Positions 17,902 to 25,933 are shown, counted from the first letter of the stretch. The stretch: DNA of 64,000 bases from JBBQLG01 sp964251665 (GCA_964251665.1 CAXUKO010000001.1:372001-436000), one strand, 5' to 3'. Numbers and translations are program-made. The notes: generated from the letters alone by a model not told the origin.

Positions 17902-18498
17902 ATGAAAGAGGAGGAATTAGAAAGCATAAAATGGATTGAGGAGGAGCCGGAAGAACAGCTCTCCATGAATCCGCGTAAGTTTATACTCTGGTTGTTTGTT
18001 GTTAGCATCGTTATGCTGTTTGCTTCAATGACTAGTGCGTACTTAGTGCGCAGGGCAGAAGGTAACTGGCTGGAGTACACGATTCCGGTTGTCTTTACTT
18101 ATAGTACCATTGTGCTTGCCATTAGTAGTTTAACTATGCATTGGGCCTACCTGGCTGCAAAAAAAGACAATTTCAACAGCCTGAGAATAGCGATATCTAT
18201 TACTTTTGTGCTCGGCTTTGCATTTCTGTACATGCAATTTCAGGGGTGGAAGGACTTAGTAGCTCAAAATGTATACTTTGTCGGTAATCCTGCAGGCTCG
18301 TTCATGTATGTGTTCACGGGTTTACATGCTTTCCACCTAATTAGTGGTCTCATTGTGCTGATTTACGCATTGAAGTCAGCTTTTCAGTTACGTATGCATG
18401 CCAAAAACCTTGAACAGATACAGATAAGTGCTACTTATTGGCATTTTCTGGACATTCTTTGGTTGTACTTGTTTTTCTTTTTACTTTATTTTCATTAA
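17902..18498 (+). CDS. Heme-copper oxidase subunit III-like protein (first of two)
   Basis: 198 residues, about five membrane helices. It matches the subunit III family by SAYLVRRAEGNW, FQGWKDL, the GLHAFHLISGLIVL helix and the terminal HFLDILWLYLFFFLLY helix. This short five-helix type is the common first subunit III paralogue in Bacteroidetes oxidase clusters. The charged N-terminus (MKEEELESIKWIEEEPEEQ) is cytoplasmic. It starts two bases after ctaB. Whether it is part of the mature oxidase or mainly an assembly factor is unknown from sequence. Confidence 0.88.
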   Translation: MKEEELESIKWIEEEPEEQLSMNPRKFILWLFVVSIVMLFASMTSAYLVRRAEGNWLEYTIPVVFTYSTIVLAISSLTMHWAYLAAKKDNFNSLRIAISITFVLGFAFLYMQFQGWKDLVAQNVYFVGNPAGSFMYVFTGLHAFHLISGLIVLIYALKSAFQLRMHAKNLEQIQISATYWHFLDILWLYLFFFLLYFH

Positions 18499-18512
18499 TC
18501 GTTTATTGACGC

Positions 18513-19295
18513 ATGGCGGCTACTGCAACAACCGAGGTAACGGCGGCATTTGACAAGAAAACCTGGATGGGTGGTGTCTCGCCGTTAAATGCCAGTTACG
18601 GTAAATTGATGATGTGGTTCTTCCTCATCTCCGATACATTTACCTTTTCGGCTTTACTTGTAACATACGGTCTAATCCGTTTCAGTTATCCGGCCTACGA
18701 TCCGGCTATTCACGGAGTACCATTTACCTTTTCTAACCTATACTGGCCCGTACCTGAACAGGTATACAACTCAGTCCCTTTCCTGCATGGTATTAATCTC
18801 CCACTCGTATTTGTGGGAATTATGACGTTCATTCTGATCTTTAGTAGTGTGACAATGGTGTTGGCAGTTGAAGCCGGGCATCGAATGGACCGTAGGGATG
18901 TTGAAAAGTATATGTTATGGACGCTGTTAGGGGGGGTAACATTCCTTGGCAGCCAGGCTTGGGAATGGTCACACTTTATTCATGGAACAGAGCAAGGTTT
19001 GGTTATTCGTGAATTGGTAGGTGGTGAATGGACGCAACGAACTGTCTTTGGAGCTAATCTGGTCGAAAACCAATATGGTCCGCCTGCATTTGCTGACTTA
19101 TTCTTTTTTATTACCGGCTTTCACGGAACACACGTACTAAGCGGTGTACTGTTAAACTTTCTTATCTTTTATCGTGCTTCAACTGGCTTGTATGAGCGAC
19201 GTGGCCATTATGAAATGGTTGAGAAGGTAGGTTTGTATTGGCACTTTGTTGACTTGGTCTGGGTATTTGTGTTCACATTCTTTTATCTGGTATAA
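18513..19295 (+). CDS. ctaE: Cytochrome c oxidase subunit III (second of two)
   Basis: 260 residues. Family features: MMWFFLISDTFTFSALLVTYGLI near the N-terminus, GSQAWEWSHFIH, ITGFHGTHVLSGVLL and the final GLYWHFVDLVWVFVFTFFYL. These define the CtaE/CoxC family, which stabilises subunit I and the proton uptake path. Unlike its shorter neighbour it has a long soluble insert around residues 65-90 and 165-190. The gene lies 14 bases after the first subunit III gene. Confidence 0.93.
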   Translation: MAATATTEVTAAFDKKTWMGGVSPLNASYGKLMMWFFLISDTFTFSALLVTYGLIRFSYPAYDPAIHGVPFTFSNLYWPVPEQVYNSVPFLHGINLPLVFVGIMTFILIFSSVTMVLAVEAGHRMDRRDVEKYMLWTLLGGVTFLGSQAWEWSHFIHGTEQGLVIRELVGGEWTQRTVFGANLVENQYGPPAFADLFFFITGFHGTHVLSGVLLNFLIFYRASTGLYERRGHYEMVEKVGLYWHFVDLVWVFVFTFFYLV

Positions 19296-19312
19296 TTTAA
19301 GCGCACACTAAC

Positions 19313-19642
19313 ATGGTTGATCATAGCACAGAAGTTCATCATCACGCAGGTACGGAAGTCGCACCTGCACAAACGAAGGTGATTTGGAAAACCTTCATTA
19401 TTCTTTCCTGCTTAACCGGATTCGAATTTTTGGTTGCCTTCACACTCAAGCCAAGCCCGCTGAAGGTGGCTATCTTTGTGGGAATGACTATTGTTAAAGC
19501 CTTTTATATTGTTGGTGAGTTCATGCACTTAAAACATGAAGTAAAAGGTTTGATCTGGGCGATTCTTTTACCTGTAATATTTGTTTGTTGGTTATTACTG
19601 GCACTTCTAATGGAGGGCGGTTCAATATTCCAACTACGCTAA
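19313..19642 (+). CDS. Cytochrome c oxidase subunit IV family protein
   Basis: 109 residues, three membrane helices: about 25-40, 48-66 and 76-98. The pattern KTFIILSCLTGFEFLVAF followed by GEFMHLKHEVKGLIWAILLP is typical of the small prokaryotic subunit IV (CtaF/CoxD-like). The N-terminus has a His-rich patch (HSTEVHHHAG). It is probably a peripheral membrane subunit of the oxidase. Confidence 0.88.
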   Translation: MVDHSTEVHHHAGTEVAPAQTKVIWKTFIILSCLTGFEFLVAFTLKPSPLKVAIFVGMTIVKAFYIVGEFMHLKHEVKGLIWAILLPVIFVCWLLLALLMEGGSIFQLR

Positions 19643-19645
19643 CAA

Positions 19646-20356
19646 ATGAGCAGAATTTTTAAAGCCGGGATACTATCAGCAGTGCTTATAGTCCCGGCTT
19701 TGGTGTATCTATTCCTACGGTTTTCTACACATAACTATTACACTTTAACCCGCTTTTATCCGCTTGTTGATTCGGTAACTAATCAGCCGATAAAAGGAAA
19801 GCAAGTTAATTTGGCCGGAAAAGAGGTTGTAGATACCCTGTTTCATACCATACCTTACTTTCAGTTGCTTGATCAGGATGGTAAGACAGTCACAAATAGC
19901 CTCGTAAAAGGCAAGATTCATATTGCTGATTTTTTCTTCACCCGCTGTTCAACAATTTGTCCAAAATTGTCGTCTCAACTTACACGGGTACAGGATATTT
20001 TCCGGAAGTACAATGAAGTTATTTTTGTGTCGTACTCAGTCGACCCGGAGCATGATCGGCCTGCCCAGTTAAAAGTATATGCCAACAAGTATGAGGCTAT
20101 ACCCGGCCGCTGGTACTTTCTGACGGGCAGCAAGAACGATATTTACCGGTTAGCTCAAAAAGGCTATTTCCTGCCAGCTGTAGATGCGGGTGTAAGCAAC
20201 GGCAATCCCGACGAAACTTTTATCCATAGCGAAAAGTTGGTATTAGTAGACAAAGAAGGCTTGATTCGCGGGTATTACGACGGGACGGACAAAGAAGATG
20301 TAGAACGTTTAATTTTGGAAACCCGCGTGTTAATGAGTACATACGATAATCACTAA
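19646..20356 (+). CDS. SCO family copper chaperone
   Basis: 236 residues. One N-terminal membrane anchor (about 6-26), then a thioredoxin-like domain. The copper ligands are present: C101 and C105 in FTRCSTICP and H194 in IHSEKLVLVD. SCO proteins deliver copper to, or reduce the cysteines of, the CuA site in subunit II encoded in the same operon. It starts three bases after the subunit IV gene. Confidence 0.94.
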   Translation: MSRIFKAGILSAVLIVPALVYLFLRFSTHNYYTLTRFYPLVDSVTNQPIKGKQVNLAGKEVVDTLFHTIPYFQLLDQDGKTVTNSLVKGKIHIADFFFTRCSTICPKLSSQLTRVQDIFRKYNEVIFVSYSVDPEHDRPAQLKVYANKYEAIPGRWYFLTGSKNDIYRLAQKGYFLPAVDAGVSNGNPDETFIHSEKLVLVDKEGLIRGYYDGTDKEDVERLILETRVLMSTYDNH

Positions 20357-20363
20357 TCCATTT

Positions 20364-20906
20364 ATGGAAGCGGCTCCGGTAGTAAAAGAGAAAAAAGCAA
20401 ATCGGTTAATAAACGTTATATCCGTTGCTGTCCCGCTTGTTGTGGCTGTTTTGTTAAGTATTCGCCAGAAGGTTTATCTGGGCGAGTGGACAACTGTATT
20501 ACCTCACCTTAATGGCATTATCAACTCGCTGACATCTGTTCTGTTATTAGTAGGGTTGTATTTTATCCGGCAGAAGAATGTAGTTGCTCACCGCCGGACT
20601 ATGTTGACTGCGTTTGCATTGGGTTCTGTATTCCTGGTTAACTATGTGCTCTATCACTTGTCAAATGAATCGACACCATTCGGCGGTCAGGGCTGGATAC
20701 GGCCCGTTTATTACTCCCTGTTGATATCCCACATAGTTCTATCGGTAGTGGTACTTTGGTTCGTTCTAAGAGCGGTATATTTTGCTCTTACAAGTCAGTT
20801 CGCAGCTCATAAGCGAACCGTACGCTGGGCTTTTCCGATCTGGTTATATGTTAGTACAACCGGTGTGATTGTGTACCTTATGATAAGTCCTTATTATACT
20901 CATTAA
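20364..20906 (+). CDS. DUF420 domain membrane protein
   Basis: 180 residues with five predicted membrane helices. Family features are LPHLNGIINSLTSVLLLVG, the KNVVAHRRTMLTAF loop, LYHLSNESTPFGG and AHKRTVRWAFPIWLYVSTTGV. DUF420 (CtaM-related) proteins accompany heme-copper oxidase genes and are implicated in oxidase assembly; several conserved His residues (H53, H86, LSH and AHK) could bind copper or heme. It lies between the SCO gene and a small unnamed membrane protein, all within a few bases of each other. Confidence 0.9.
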   Translation: MEAAPVVKEKKANRLINVISVAVPLVVAVLLSIRQKVYLGEWTTVLPHLNGIINSLTSVLLLVGLYFIRQKNVVAHRRTMLTAFALGSVFLVNYVLYHLSNESTPFGGQGWIRPVYYSLLISHIVLSVVVLWFVLRAVYFALTSQFAAHKRTVRWAFPIWLYVSTTGVIVYLMISPYYTH

Positions 20907-20910
20907 CATT

Positions 20911-21192
20911 TTGGCTATGAAGACGTTAAAGGTGGTATTGTTGATCGGCCTTTTCTTGCTGGTCACGCCTGAATTGATGGCGCAGTGTGCTATGTGCCGG
21001 GGTACTGTAGAAAGTACAGTCAGTAATGGACGTAGTATCGTCGCATCCAGTTTAAATATTGGTATTTTATATCTTTTATTGGCTCCTTACTTAGCAGTAT
21101 CCACAATTGCTTACTTGTGGTATCGAAATAGTAAAAAAGAACATGGCCAACGTCTCGAAATTGCAAGCCGTGTTAAGCGGGCTATGTCCTAA
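20911..21192 (+). CDS. Unnamed 93-residue membrane protein of the oxidase cluster
   Basis: 93 residues. The N-terminus (KTLKVVLLIGLFLLVTPELMAQ) looks like a signal peptide with cleavage after MAQ or use as an anchor. Directly after it comes CAMCRGTVES, a CxxC pair that would face the periplasm, then one membrane helix (GILYLLLAPYLAVSTIAYLWY) and a basic cytoplasmic tail. I do not recognise a named family. The exposed CxxC next to SCO and DUF420 genes suggests a role in copper or thiol chemistry during oxidase assembly, by context only. Its last 50 bases overlap the start of the next gene in another frame. Confidence 0.8.
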   Translation: MAMKTLKVVLLIGLFLLVTPELMAQCAMCRGTVESTVSNGRSIVASSLNIGILYLLLAPYLAVSTIAYLWYRNSKKEHGQRLEIASRVKRAMS

Positions 21193-21520
21193 ATGCCGGA
21201 AGGGAAAAATATTCGAATATCCGTTTTATTCAATTCGGCATTTTGATGACATGTATGAACACTGCCCGCACTGTGGCCTTCGGTATGAAGTTGAACCGGG
21301 CTATTTCATCGGCGCAATGTATGTCAGTTATGCAATATCCGGCGGTGTAGCTTTAGTAGTAGGATTTTTGTTGTTCTACCTGGCCGGCGATCCCGGAGGC
21401 TGGACATATACATTAGTGATAGCGCCGTTAATGGTAGTTATTGCTCCATTAAACTTCAGAATATCAAGAGTCATCTGGCTGCATTATGTCGCCGGTATTC
21501 ATTACAAAGAGGGGCTGTAG
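21143..21520 (+). CDS. DUF983 domain membrane protein
   Basis: 125 residues from ATG 21143 (MANVSKLQAVLSGLCPKCRKGK). It has the N-terminal zinc-ribbon-like pairs CPKC and CPHC, the GYFIGAMYVSYAI helix start, and two membrane helices, all typical of DUF983. The function of the family is unknown; it is often near oxidase genes. The start overlaps the previous gene by 50 bases, and the stop codon TAG forms the loop of the operon terminator. Confidence 0.88.
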   Translation: MANVSKLQAVLSGLCPKCRKGKIFEYPFYSIRHFDDMYEHCPHCGLRYEVEPGYFIGAMYVSYAISGGVALVVGFLLFYLAGDPGGWTYTLVIAPLMVVIAPLNFRISRVIWLHYVAGIHYKEGL

Positions 21521-21533
21521 CAGCCCTTTTTTT
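21512..21533 (+). terminator. Terminator of the act-cox operon with stop codon in its loop
   Basis: GGGCTG (21512-21517) pairs with CAGCCC (21521-21526), loop TAG, followed by seven T. The TAG loop is the stop codon of the DUF983 gene. Confidence 0.85.
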
Positions 21534-21625
21534 GTGTCTGATCAATAATAATATAAAAATGGTATAGCTTGTGCAACCTCAGTTTGTTACTCTGCATCTT
21601 GTGCCTGAAAACGCCTGTGAGTCTG

Positions 21626-22213
21626 ATGCGAATTATACCGTTTTACACAACTGAAAAGCAACTGGTAAAAGCCCTGAAACAGGGCGATAACCGGGCGCAT
21701 AAGGTAGTATACGATCGCTACGCTCCACGAATGCTGGCAGTTTGTGTACGGTATGTCTCGAATAAAGCTGACGCGGAAGAAGTGATGGTTGATGGCTTCA
21801 TGCGGATATACGATAAAGTAAGCCAATTTAAAGAAGAAGGCAGCTTTGAAGGGTGGATGCGCCGGATTATGGTAACTGAATCATTGATGTTCCTGCGACG
21901 GACTAAATCGTGGCGTCTGGAAATACCGACGGATCTGATTCCAGCCGAGGTAGCCTGTAATTGGGCAGACAGTGAACTACAGGCCGACGAACTACTGCGC
22001 TTGATCAGTCATCTTCCAGATGGATACCGTACTGTATTTAACCTATATGCTATTGAAGGGTACAGTCATGCAGAAATAGCTATTATGCTGGACATAACAG
22101 AGGGAACGTCAAAATCCCAACTATCCCGCGCTCGTGCTTTGCTTCAACAAGGCGTAAAAAGATTAGAACAACAGCATTTAGTAAACAACTATGGAAAGAC
22201 AGCCAATAGATGA
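21626..22213 (+). CDS. ECF-type RNA polymerase sigma factor
   Basis: 195 residues from ATG 21626 (MRIIPFYTTEKQLV). Longer starts (TTG 21569) would add a poorly conserved hydrophobic stretch. Region 2 is recognisable in HKVVYDRYAPRMLAVCVRYV, DAEEVMVDGFMRIY and GSFEGWMRRIMVTES; region 4 in LPDGYRTVFNLYAIEGYSHAEIA with the DNA-binding helix EGTSKSQLSRARALL. It directs RNA polymerase to a small regulon. It overlaps the next gene by 23 bases, which suggests the partner protein controls it. Confidence 0.92.
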   Translation: MRIIPFYTTEKQLVKALKQGDNRAHKVVYDRYAPRMLAVCVRYVSNKADAEEVMVDGFMRIYDKVSQFKEEGSFEGWMRRIMVTESLMFLRRTKSWRLEIPTDLIPAEVACNWADSELQADELLRLISHLPDGYRTVFNLYAIEGYSHAEIAIMLDITEGTSKSQLSRARALLQQGVKRLEQQHLVNNYGKTANR

Positions 22214-23003
22214 CCTTTTTGCCCGCAGGTTGCACAACGCAGAGGTACAGCCGGATAATACTACCTGGGCTATACTACAGAACAGGCATGGTATAGAGCA
22301 GGCAAGGCCACTTTGGAGGTATGCAGCTGTAGCAGCGAGTCTATTACTGGTGGGTACGTTTAGCTGGTGGATAAGCCAGAATCGGGAAACAGGCTATAAG
22401 AAAGTAGCTGCTACTCAACAAAAATTACCCGCTAAAACTTCAGTTTCAAGCGATGTTGAGCAATTGATACTTACTGAACATGAACCTTCTGAAGTTGCCT
22501 CAACGAAGCCAGTCAACAGAGAAAAGACAGAAGAGGTAAACAGAAACCGCATGGTGTTTCAAACACAAAAATTCGCTGCCAGTAAGATTAATAGCAAGAG
22601 AACGGAGATTGCATTACAAACTGTTAAAGAAACTTACAGACCAATTTTAGGTAGCGAGGAGAAACAATTTATCCAAACTCAGGAGTCAGGCCAACCCATT
22701 GCCACTACTATAAATGAGCCTATGCAGGTAACACCTTTACCAGTTGCTGAACGGACTTTAATTGTCAGCATATTTGCGGAAGCCCCTGCTTTTCAATCAG
22801 ACGTAGCAGAACCGGTGGTTATAAGCGTTAAGCAGAACAGCAAGGGAAGGCTCAATGGGTTTCTGAAAAAAGTGAAACGGTTAAAGGAGGGCAAAACCGT
22901 TGCAATCAACACGGACCACATAAGTAAAACAGAGTGCCACGGTCTGACTAAACTATTGGATGAAGTGAGAGAAAGCATCAGTAATAATACTATAGACAAA
23001 TGA
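22191..23003 (+). CDS. Probable anti-sigma-like single-span membrane protein
   Basis: 270 residues. The first 40 residues are soluble (DDLFARRLHNAEVQPDNTTWAIL), then one membrane span at about 42-62 (LWRYAAVAASLLLVGTFSWWI), then a long, Lys/Glu/Gln/Thr-rich, probably disordered periplasmic part. Soluble N-domain plus one helix next to an ECF sigma gene is the architecture of anti-sigma factors in Bacteroidetes, but I see no definite zinc-binding HxxxCxxC motif, so the assignment rests on context. It overlaps its neighbours on both sides (23 and 4 bases). Confidence 0.6.
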   Translation: MERQPIDDLFARRLHNAEVQPDNTTWAILQNRHGIEQARPLWRYAAVAASLLLVGTFSWWISQNRETGYKKVAATQQKLPAKTSVSSDVEQLILTEHEPSEVASTKPVNREKTEEVNRNRMVFQTQKFAASKINSKRTEIALQTVKETYRPILGSEEKQFIQTQESGQPIATTINEPMQVTPLPVAERTLIVSIFAEAPAFQSDVAEPVVISVKQNSKGRLNGFLKKVKRLKEGKTVAINTDHISKTECHGLTKLLDEVRESISNNTIDK

Positions 23004-24004
23004 AAACATGCACAGCACTATTGATTAGCTTATACATATTGACTCAGCCTACCCAGGCCGCTACAGTCGATTCACTGATCATCAATTTTGCCAACAGAAC
23101 AAAAATTATTATTCATGCTCCGGATAAAAAAGGCATTCAGTTGTTGAGCCAATACGACCTGAACAGAATTGTACGTGACATGGGACTGCGATTAGATTCA
23201 GTCCCGGCTGGGAAAACTTATTTGATTAACGAACATAATGGACAGCGGTATCTAACAGATACTACATTAATCATTAGACATAAGGATGGCAGTGTACGTA
23301 TAGAGATTAATACGAACAGGGAGTTAAGTTATGATACGGCTAAGACAACCGAAAGGCGGTACCAGCGTACCATAGGCCATAGCAGGACGAACGACTCAAA
23401 GATAAAAACTGACTTCATGCTCGGTTTAAATACATGGATACCACAAGCGGCTTCATTACCGGGGAATCAAGGGGTAGCACCTGACCTAAAACCCTTAGGG
23501 TCACGTTACTTTGCTATTAACATTTACAGGAATCCTACATTAATCAAAGGAAGAAAAGCAAGGATAAGTATACGATATGGCCTGGAATTGGCTTGGAACA
23601 ACTACATGTTCGAGGAAAACATAAGAGCACAAAAGGGAACAGACCAAATCTTGTTTAGTCCTGTAGTTGAGTCATTAAAGAAAAGCAAACTGACTGTCGC
23701 TACAATTCAGCTACCAATTATGCCGCAAGTTAACTTCTATAATGCGGATGGACGAAAGACGTTCCACATTGGACTGGGAGGCTTTATCGGCTATCGAATT
23801 GATAGTTATACAAAGGTGAAGTACCAAAATAATGACAAGAATCGTGACCATACCAACTACTACCTGAACGATCTTCAGTATGGCGTAGCTACTAACATAG
23901 GACTGCTCAAAACTGACTTTTTTGTAAAATACAACCTCAATTCTGTCTTTCGGAGTAATCAGGGTCCAGATATGCACACCATAAGTTTTGGCATCAGCCT
24001 ATAG
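23000..24004 (+). CDS. Putative outer-membrane beta-barrel protein
   Basis: 334 residues. Signal peptide at 1-20 (TALLISLYILTQPTQA). The middle has a small soluble region (to about residue 130), then a run of alternating amphipathic strands (SRYFAINIYRNPTL, ARISIRYGLELAW, IQLPIMPQVNFY, FHIGLGGFIGYRID, VATNIGLLKTDFFVKY) ending in ISFGISL. That is the pattern of an outer-membrane barrel of the PorT or OmpW-like sort. It starts four bases inside the previous gene (ATGA), so sigma, regulator and barrel form one unit. The role is unknown; it may be the target or the input of the sigma system. Confidence 0.7.
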   Translation: MKTCTALLISLYILTQPTQAATVDSLIINFANRTKIIIHAPDKKGIQLLSQYDLNRIVRDMGLRLDSVPAGKTYLINEHNGQRYLTDTTLIIRHKDGSVRIEINTNRELSYDTAKTTERRYQRTIGHSRTNDSKIKTDFMLGLNTWIPQAASLPGNQGVAPDLKPLGSRYFAINIYRNPTLIKGRKARISIRYGLELAWNNYMFEENIRAQKGTDQILFSPVVESLKKSKLTVATIQLPIMPQVNFYNADGRKTFHIGLGGFIGYRIDSYTKVKYQNNDKNRDHTNYYLNDLQYGVATNIGLLKTDFFVKYNLNSVFRSNQGPDMHTISFGISL

Positions 24005-24043
24005 ACTCCTGTTTAAGGACTTTCAACTTTTTTTTGGTGTAAT

Positions 24044-24074
24044 GTTGACAAGAACGTAAAAGCATGTAATTTTG
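24044..24074 (+). promoter_or_regulatory. Consensus Bacteroidetes promoter of the tRNA cluster
   Basis: TTG (24045-24047), 19 bases, then TAATTTTG (24067-24074). The start should be near 24081, about 45 bases before tRNA-Tyr. Confidence 0.8.
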
Positions 24075-24124
24075 CAACTCCAAACGGGGCAGGCCGTGGG
24101 AAATCGTTCTTTTACAATAAATAT

Positions 24125-24210
24125 GGGGAGTTTCCAGAGTGGCCAAATGGATCAGACTGTAAATCTGCTGGCGTACGCCTTCGGAGGTTCGAATCCTCCA
24201 CTCCCCACCA
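24125..24210 (+). tRNA. trnY: tRNA-Tyr (GTA)
   Basis: 86 bases including encoded CCA. Acceptor GGGGAGT pairs with ACTCCCC, discriminator A, anticodon arm CAGACTGTAAATCTG with anticodon GTA, a long variable arm (class II, GCTGGCGTACGCCTTC region), and T arm GGAGGTTCGAATCCTCC. Confidence 0.97.
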
Positions 24211-24212
24211 GC

Positions 24213-24277
24213 TTGGTACTTAGTTTTTAGTGGTAGAAGCAGATAGCTGCTACCTTTCACTAAAGATCTTGTACTAA
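24213..24277. repeat. Imperfect long inverted repeat between tRNA-Tyr and tRNA-Gly
   Basis: Bases 24213-24232 and the reverse complement of 24258-24277 agree at 14 of 20 positions by eye. The centre holds GCAGATAGCTGCT (24239-24251), related to cores in the hairpins at 33145-33189 and 41275-41308. Confidence 0.5.
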
Positions 24278-24281
24278 ATAT

Positions 24282-24357
24282 GCGGGAGTAGCTCAGCTGG
24301 TAGAGCGATAGCCTTCCAAGCTATAGGTCGCGAGTTCGAACCTCGTCTCCCGCTCCA
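24282..24357 (+). tRNA. trnG: tRNA-Gly (TCC)
   Basis: 76 bases including encoded CCA. Acceptor GCGGGAG pairs with CTCCCGC, discriminator T, anticodon stem ATAGC/GCTAT with loop CTTCCAA (anticodon TCC), and T arm GCGAGTTCGAACCTCGT. Confidence 0.97.
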
Positions 24358-24377
24358 GTAGCCAAACTTACCTAATA

Positions 24378-24406
24378 AACAGTTATCGGATCGGTAGCTG
24401 TTTTTT
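24378..24406 (+). terminator. Terminator-like hairpin after tRNA-Gly
   Basis: AACAGTTATC (24378-24387) pairs with GGTAGCTGTT (24393-24402, two wobbles) followed by more T. It may trim or attenuate the tRNA transcript before tRNA-Thr. Confidence 0.55.
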
Positions 24407-24445
24407 CGTAATTGGTAAGTGGTATAGTTAACAATTTAGTAACAA

Positions 24446-24517
<72 letters not shown>

Positions 24518-24538
24518 CAAAACCAGTGCGGTTTTACG

Positions 24539-24575
24539 GTAGAGCCCTTTTCTTAATCGGCTCTACTTCTTTTTG
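24539..24575 (+). terminator. Terminator or attenuator between tRNA-Thr and tuf
   Basis: GTAGAGCC (24539-24546) pairs with GGCTCTAC (24559-24566), then TTCTTTTTG. It lies about 50 bases upstream of tuf; tuf would need readthrough or its own unseen promoter. Confidence 0.6.
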
Positions 24576-24623
24576 TGTACGTTTTTCAACCACTAATAAC
24601 AGTTCATTTAAGCGTTTTTAAAC

Positions 24624-25811
24624 ATGGCAAAGGAAAATTTTGACCGTTCAAAACCGCACGTCAACATCGGCACGATTGGTCACGTTGACCACGGCAAGAC
24701 GACGCTGACGGCTGCCATCACCAAAGTATTGGCTGGCAAAGGTCTGGCCGCAATTCGCGACTTCTCCTCAATTGACAACGCGCCCGAAGAAAAAGAGCGC
24801 GGTATTACTATTAATACGTCACACGTAGAATACGCTACGGCAAACCGTCACTACGCACACGTTGACTGCCCAGGCCACGCTGACTATGTGAAAAACATGG
24901 TAACGGGAGCTGCCCAGATGGATGGTGCTATCCTTGTAGTTGCGGCTACAGATGGTCCAATGCCACAAACGCGTGAGCACATCCTGCTTGCCCGTCAGGT
25001 AGGTGTACCTCAACTGGTTGTCTTCATGAACAAAGTGGACATGGTAGACGATCCGGAATTGCTCGAACTCGTTGAGATGGAAATCCGCGAACTGCTGAGC
25101 TTCTACGATTTTGATGGCGACAATATTCCTGTTATTCAGGGTTCGGCGCTTGGCGGTCTGAACGGCGATGCTAAATGGGTTGCTACAATTGAAGAATTGA
25201 TGCAGAACGTGGATGATTTCATTCCACTGCCTCCACGTATGACTGACCTTCCGTTCCTGATGCCGGTAGAGGACGTATTCTCGATCACGGGTCGGGGTAC
25301 CGTAGCTACAGGCCGTATTGAACGCGGGATAATCAACTCTGGTGAGCCAGTTGAAATTCTGGGTATGGGTGCTGAAAACCTGAAATCAGTTGTAACCGGT
25401 GTTGAAATGTTTCGGAAAATTCTGGATCGTGGCGAAGCTGGAGACAATGTTGGTTTGTTGCTCCGTGGTATTGAAAAGACGGACATCAAACGGGGTATGG
25501 TAATTTGTAAGCCAGGCTCTGTAACTCCTCACGCCAAGTTTAAGGCTGAGATCTATGTTCTGTCGAAAGAAGAAGGTGGCCGTCACACGCCATTCTTCAA
25601 CAAATACCGTCCTCAGTTCTATTTCCGCACCACTGACGTAACAGGTGAAATTTCTTTACCAGCCAATGTGGAAATGGTAATGCCGGGTGACAACATCACA
25701 ATTGATGTTGTGCTCATCAGCAAGATTGCCATGGAAAAAGGCTTACGCTTCGCTATCCGTGAAGGTGGTCGTACCGTAGGTGCCGGTCAGGTGACTGAAA
25801 TTCTTGACTAA
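24624..25811 (+). CDS. tuf: Elongation factor Tu
   Basis: 395 residues, normal. EF-Tu carries aminoacyl-tRNA to the ribosome A site with GTP. GTPase motifs: G1 GHVDHGKTT (residues 19-27), switch I ending in RGITINTSHVEY, G3 DCPGHADY, G4 NKVD, G5 SAL. Domains 2 and 3 follow (GRGTVATGRIERG, then HTPFFNKYRPQFYFRTTDVTG). The C-terminal end GAGQVTEILD is standard. The gene follows three tRNA genes and precedes tRNA-Trp and secE, the order usual in this phylum. Confidence 0.98.
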   Translation: MAKENFDRSKPHVNIGTIGHVDHGKTTLTAAITKVLAGKGLAAIRDFSSIDNAPEEKERGITINTSHVEYATANRHYAHVDCPGHADYVKNMVTGAAQMDGAILVVAATDGPMPQTREHILLARQVGVPQLVVFMNKVDMVDDPELLELVEMEIRELLSFYDFDGDNIPVIQGSALGGLNGDAKWVATIEELMQNVDDFIPLPPRMTDLPFLMPVEDVFSITGRGTVATGRIERGIINSGEPVEILGMGAENLKSVVTGVEMFRKILDRGEAGDNVGLLLRGIEKTDIKRGMVICKPGSVTPHAKFKAEIYVLSKEEGGRHTPFFNKYRPQFYFRTTDVTGEISLPANVEMVMPGDNITIDVVLISKIAMEKGLRFAIREGGRTVGAGQVTEILD

Positions 25812-25824
25812 GTGATTAACAGTG

Positions 25825-25863
25825 AAATAAGTGCATCTCTTAACCGAGATGCACTTATTTTTT
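25825..25863 (+). terminator. Intrinsic terminator after tuf
   Basis: AAATAAGTGCATCTC (25825-25839) pairs perfectly with GAGATGCACTTATTT (25846-25860), 15 bp, loop TTAACC, followed by TTT. Confidence 0.9.
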
Positions 25864-25876
25864 GATTAAGTTTTTG

Positions 25877-25884
25877 TATCTTTG
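25877..25884 (+). promoter_or_regulatory. Bacteroidetes -7 promoter element for trnW-secE-nusG-rpl
   Basis: TATCTTTG, 50 bases before tRNA-Trp and just after the tuf terminator. No strong -33 box at the right spacing. Confidence 0.55.
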
Positions 25885-25933
25885 CAGTCCGATTCGGCGG
25901 GTAACCCCAAATCGGTTTTTTTTCGGTATATAC

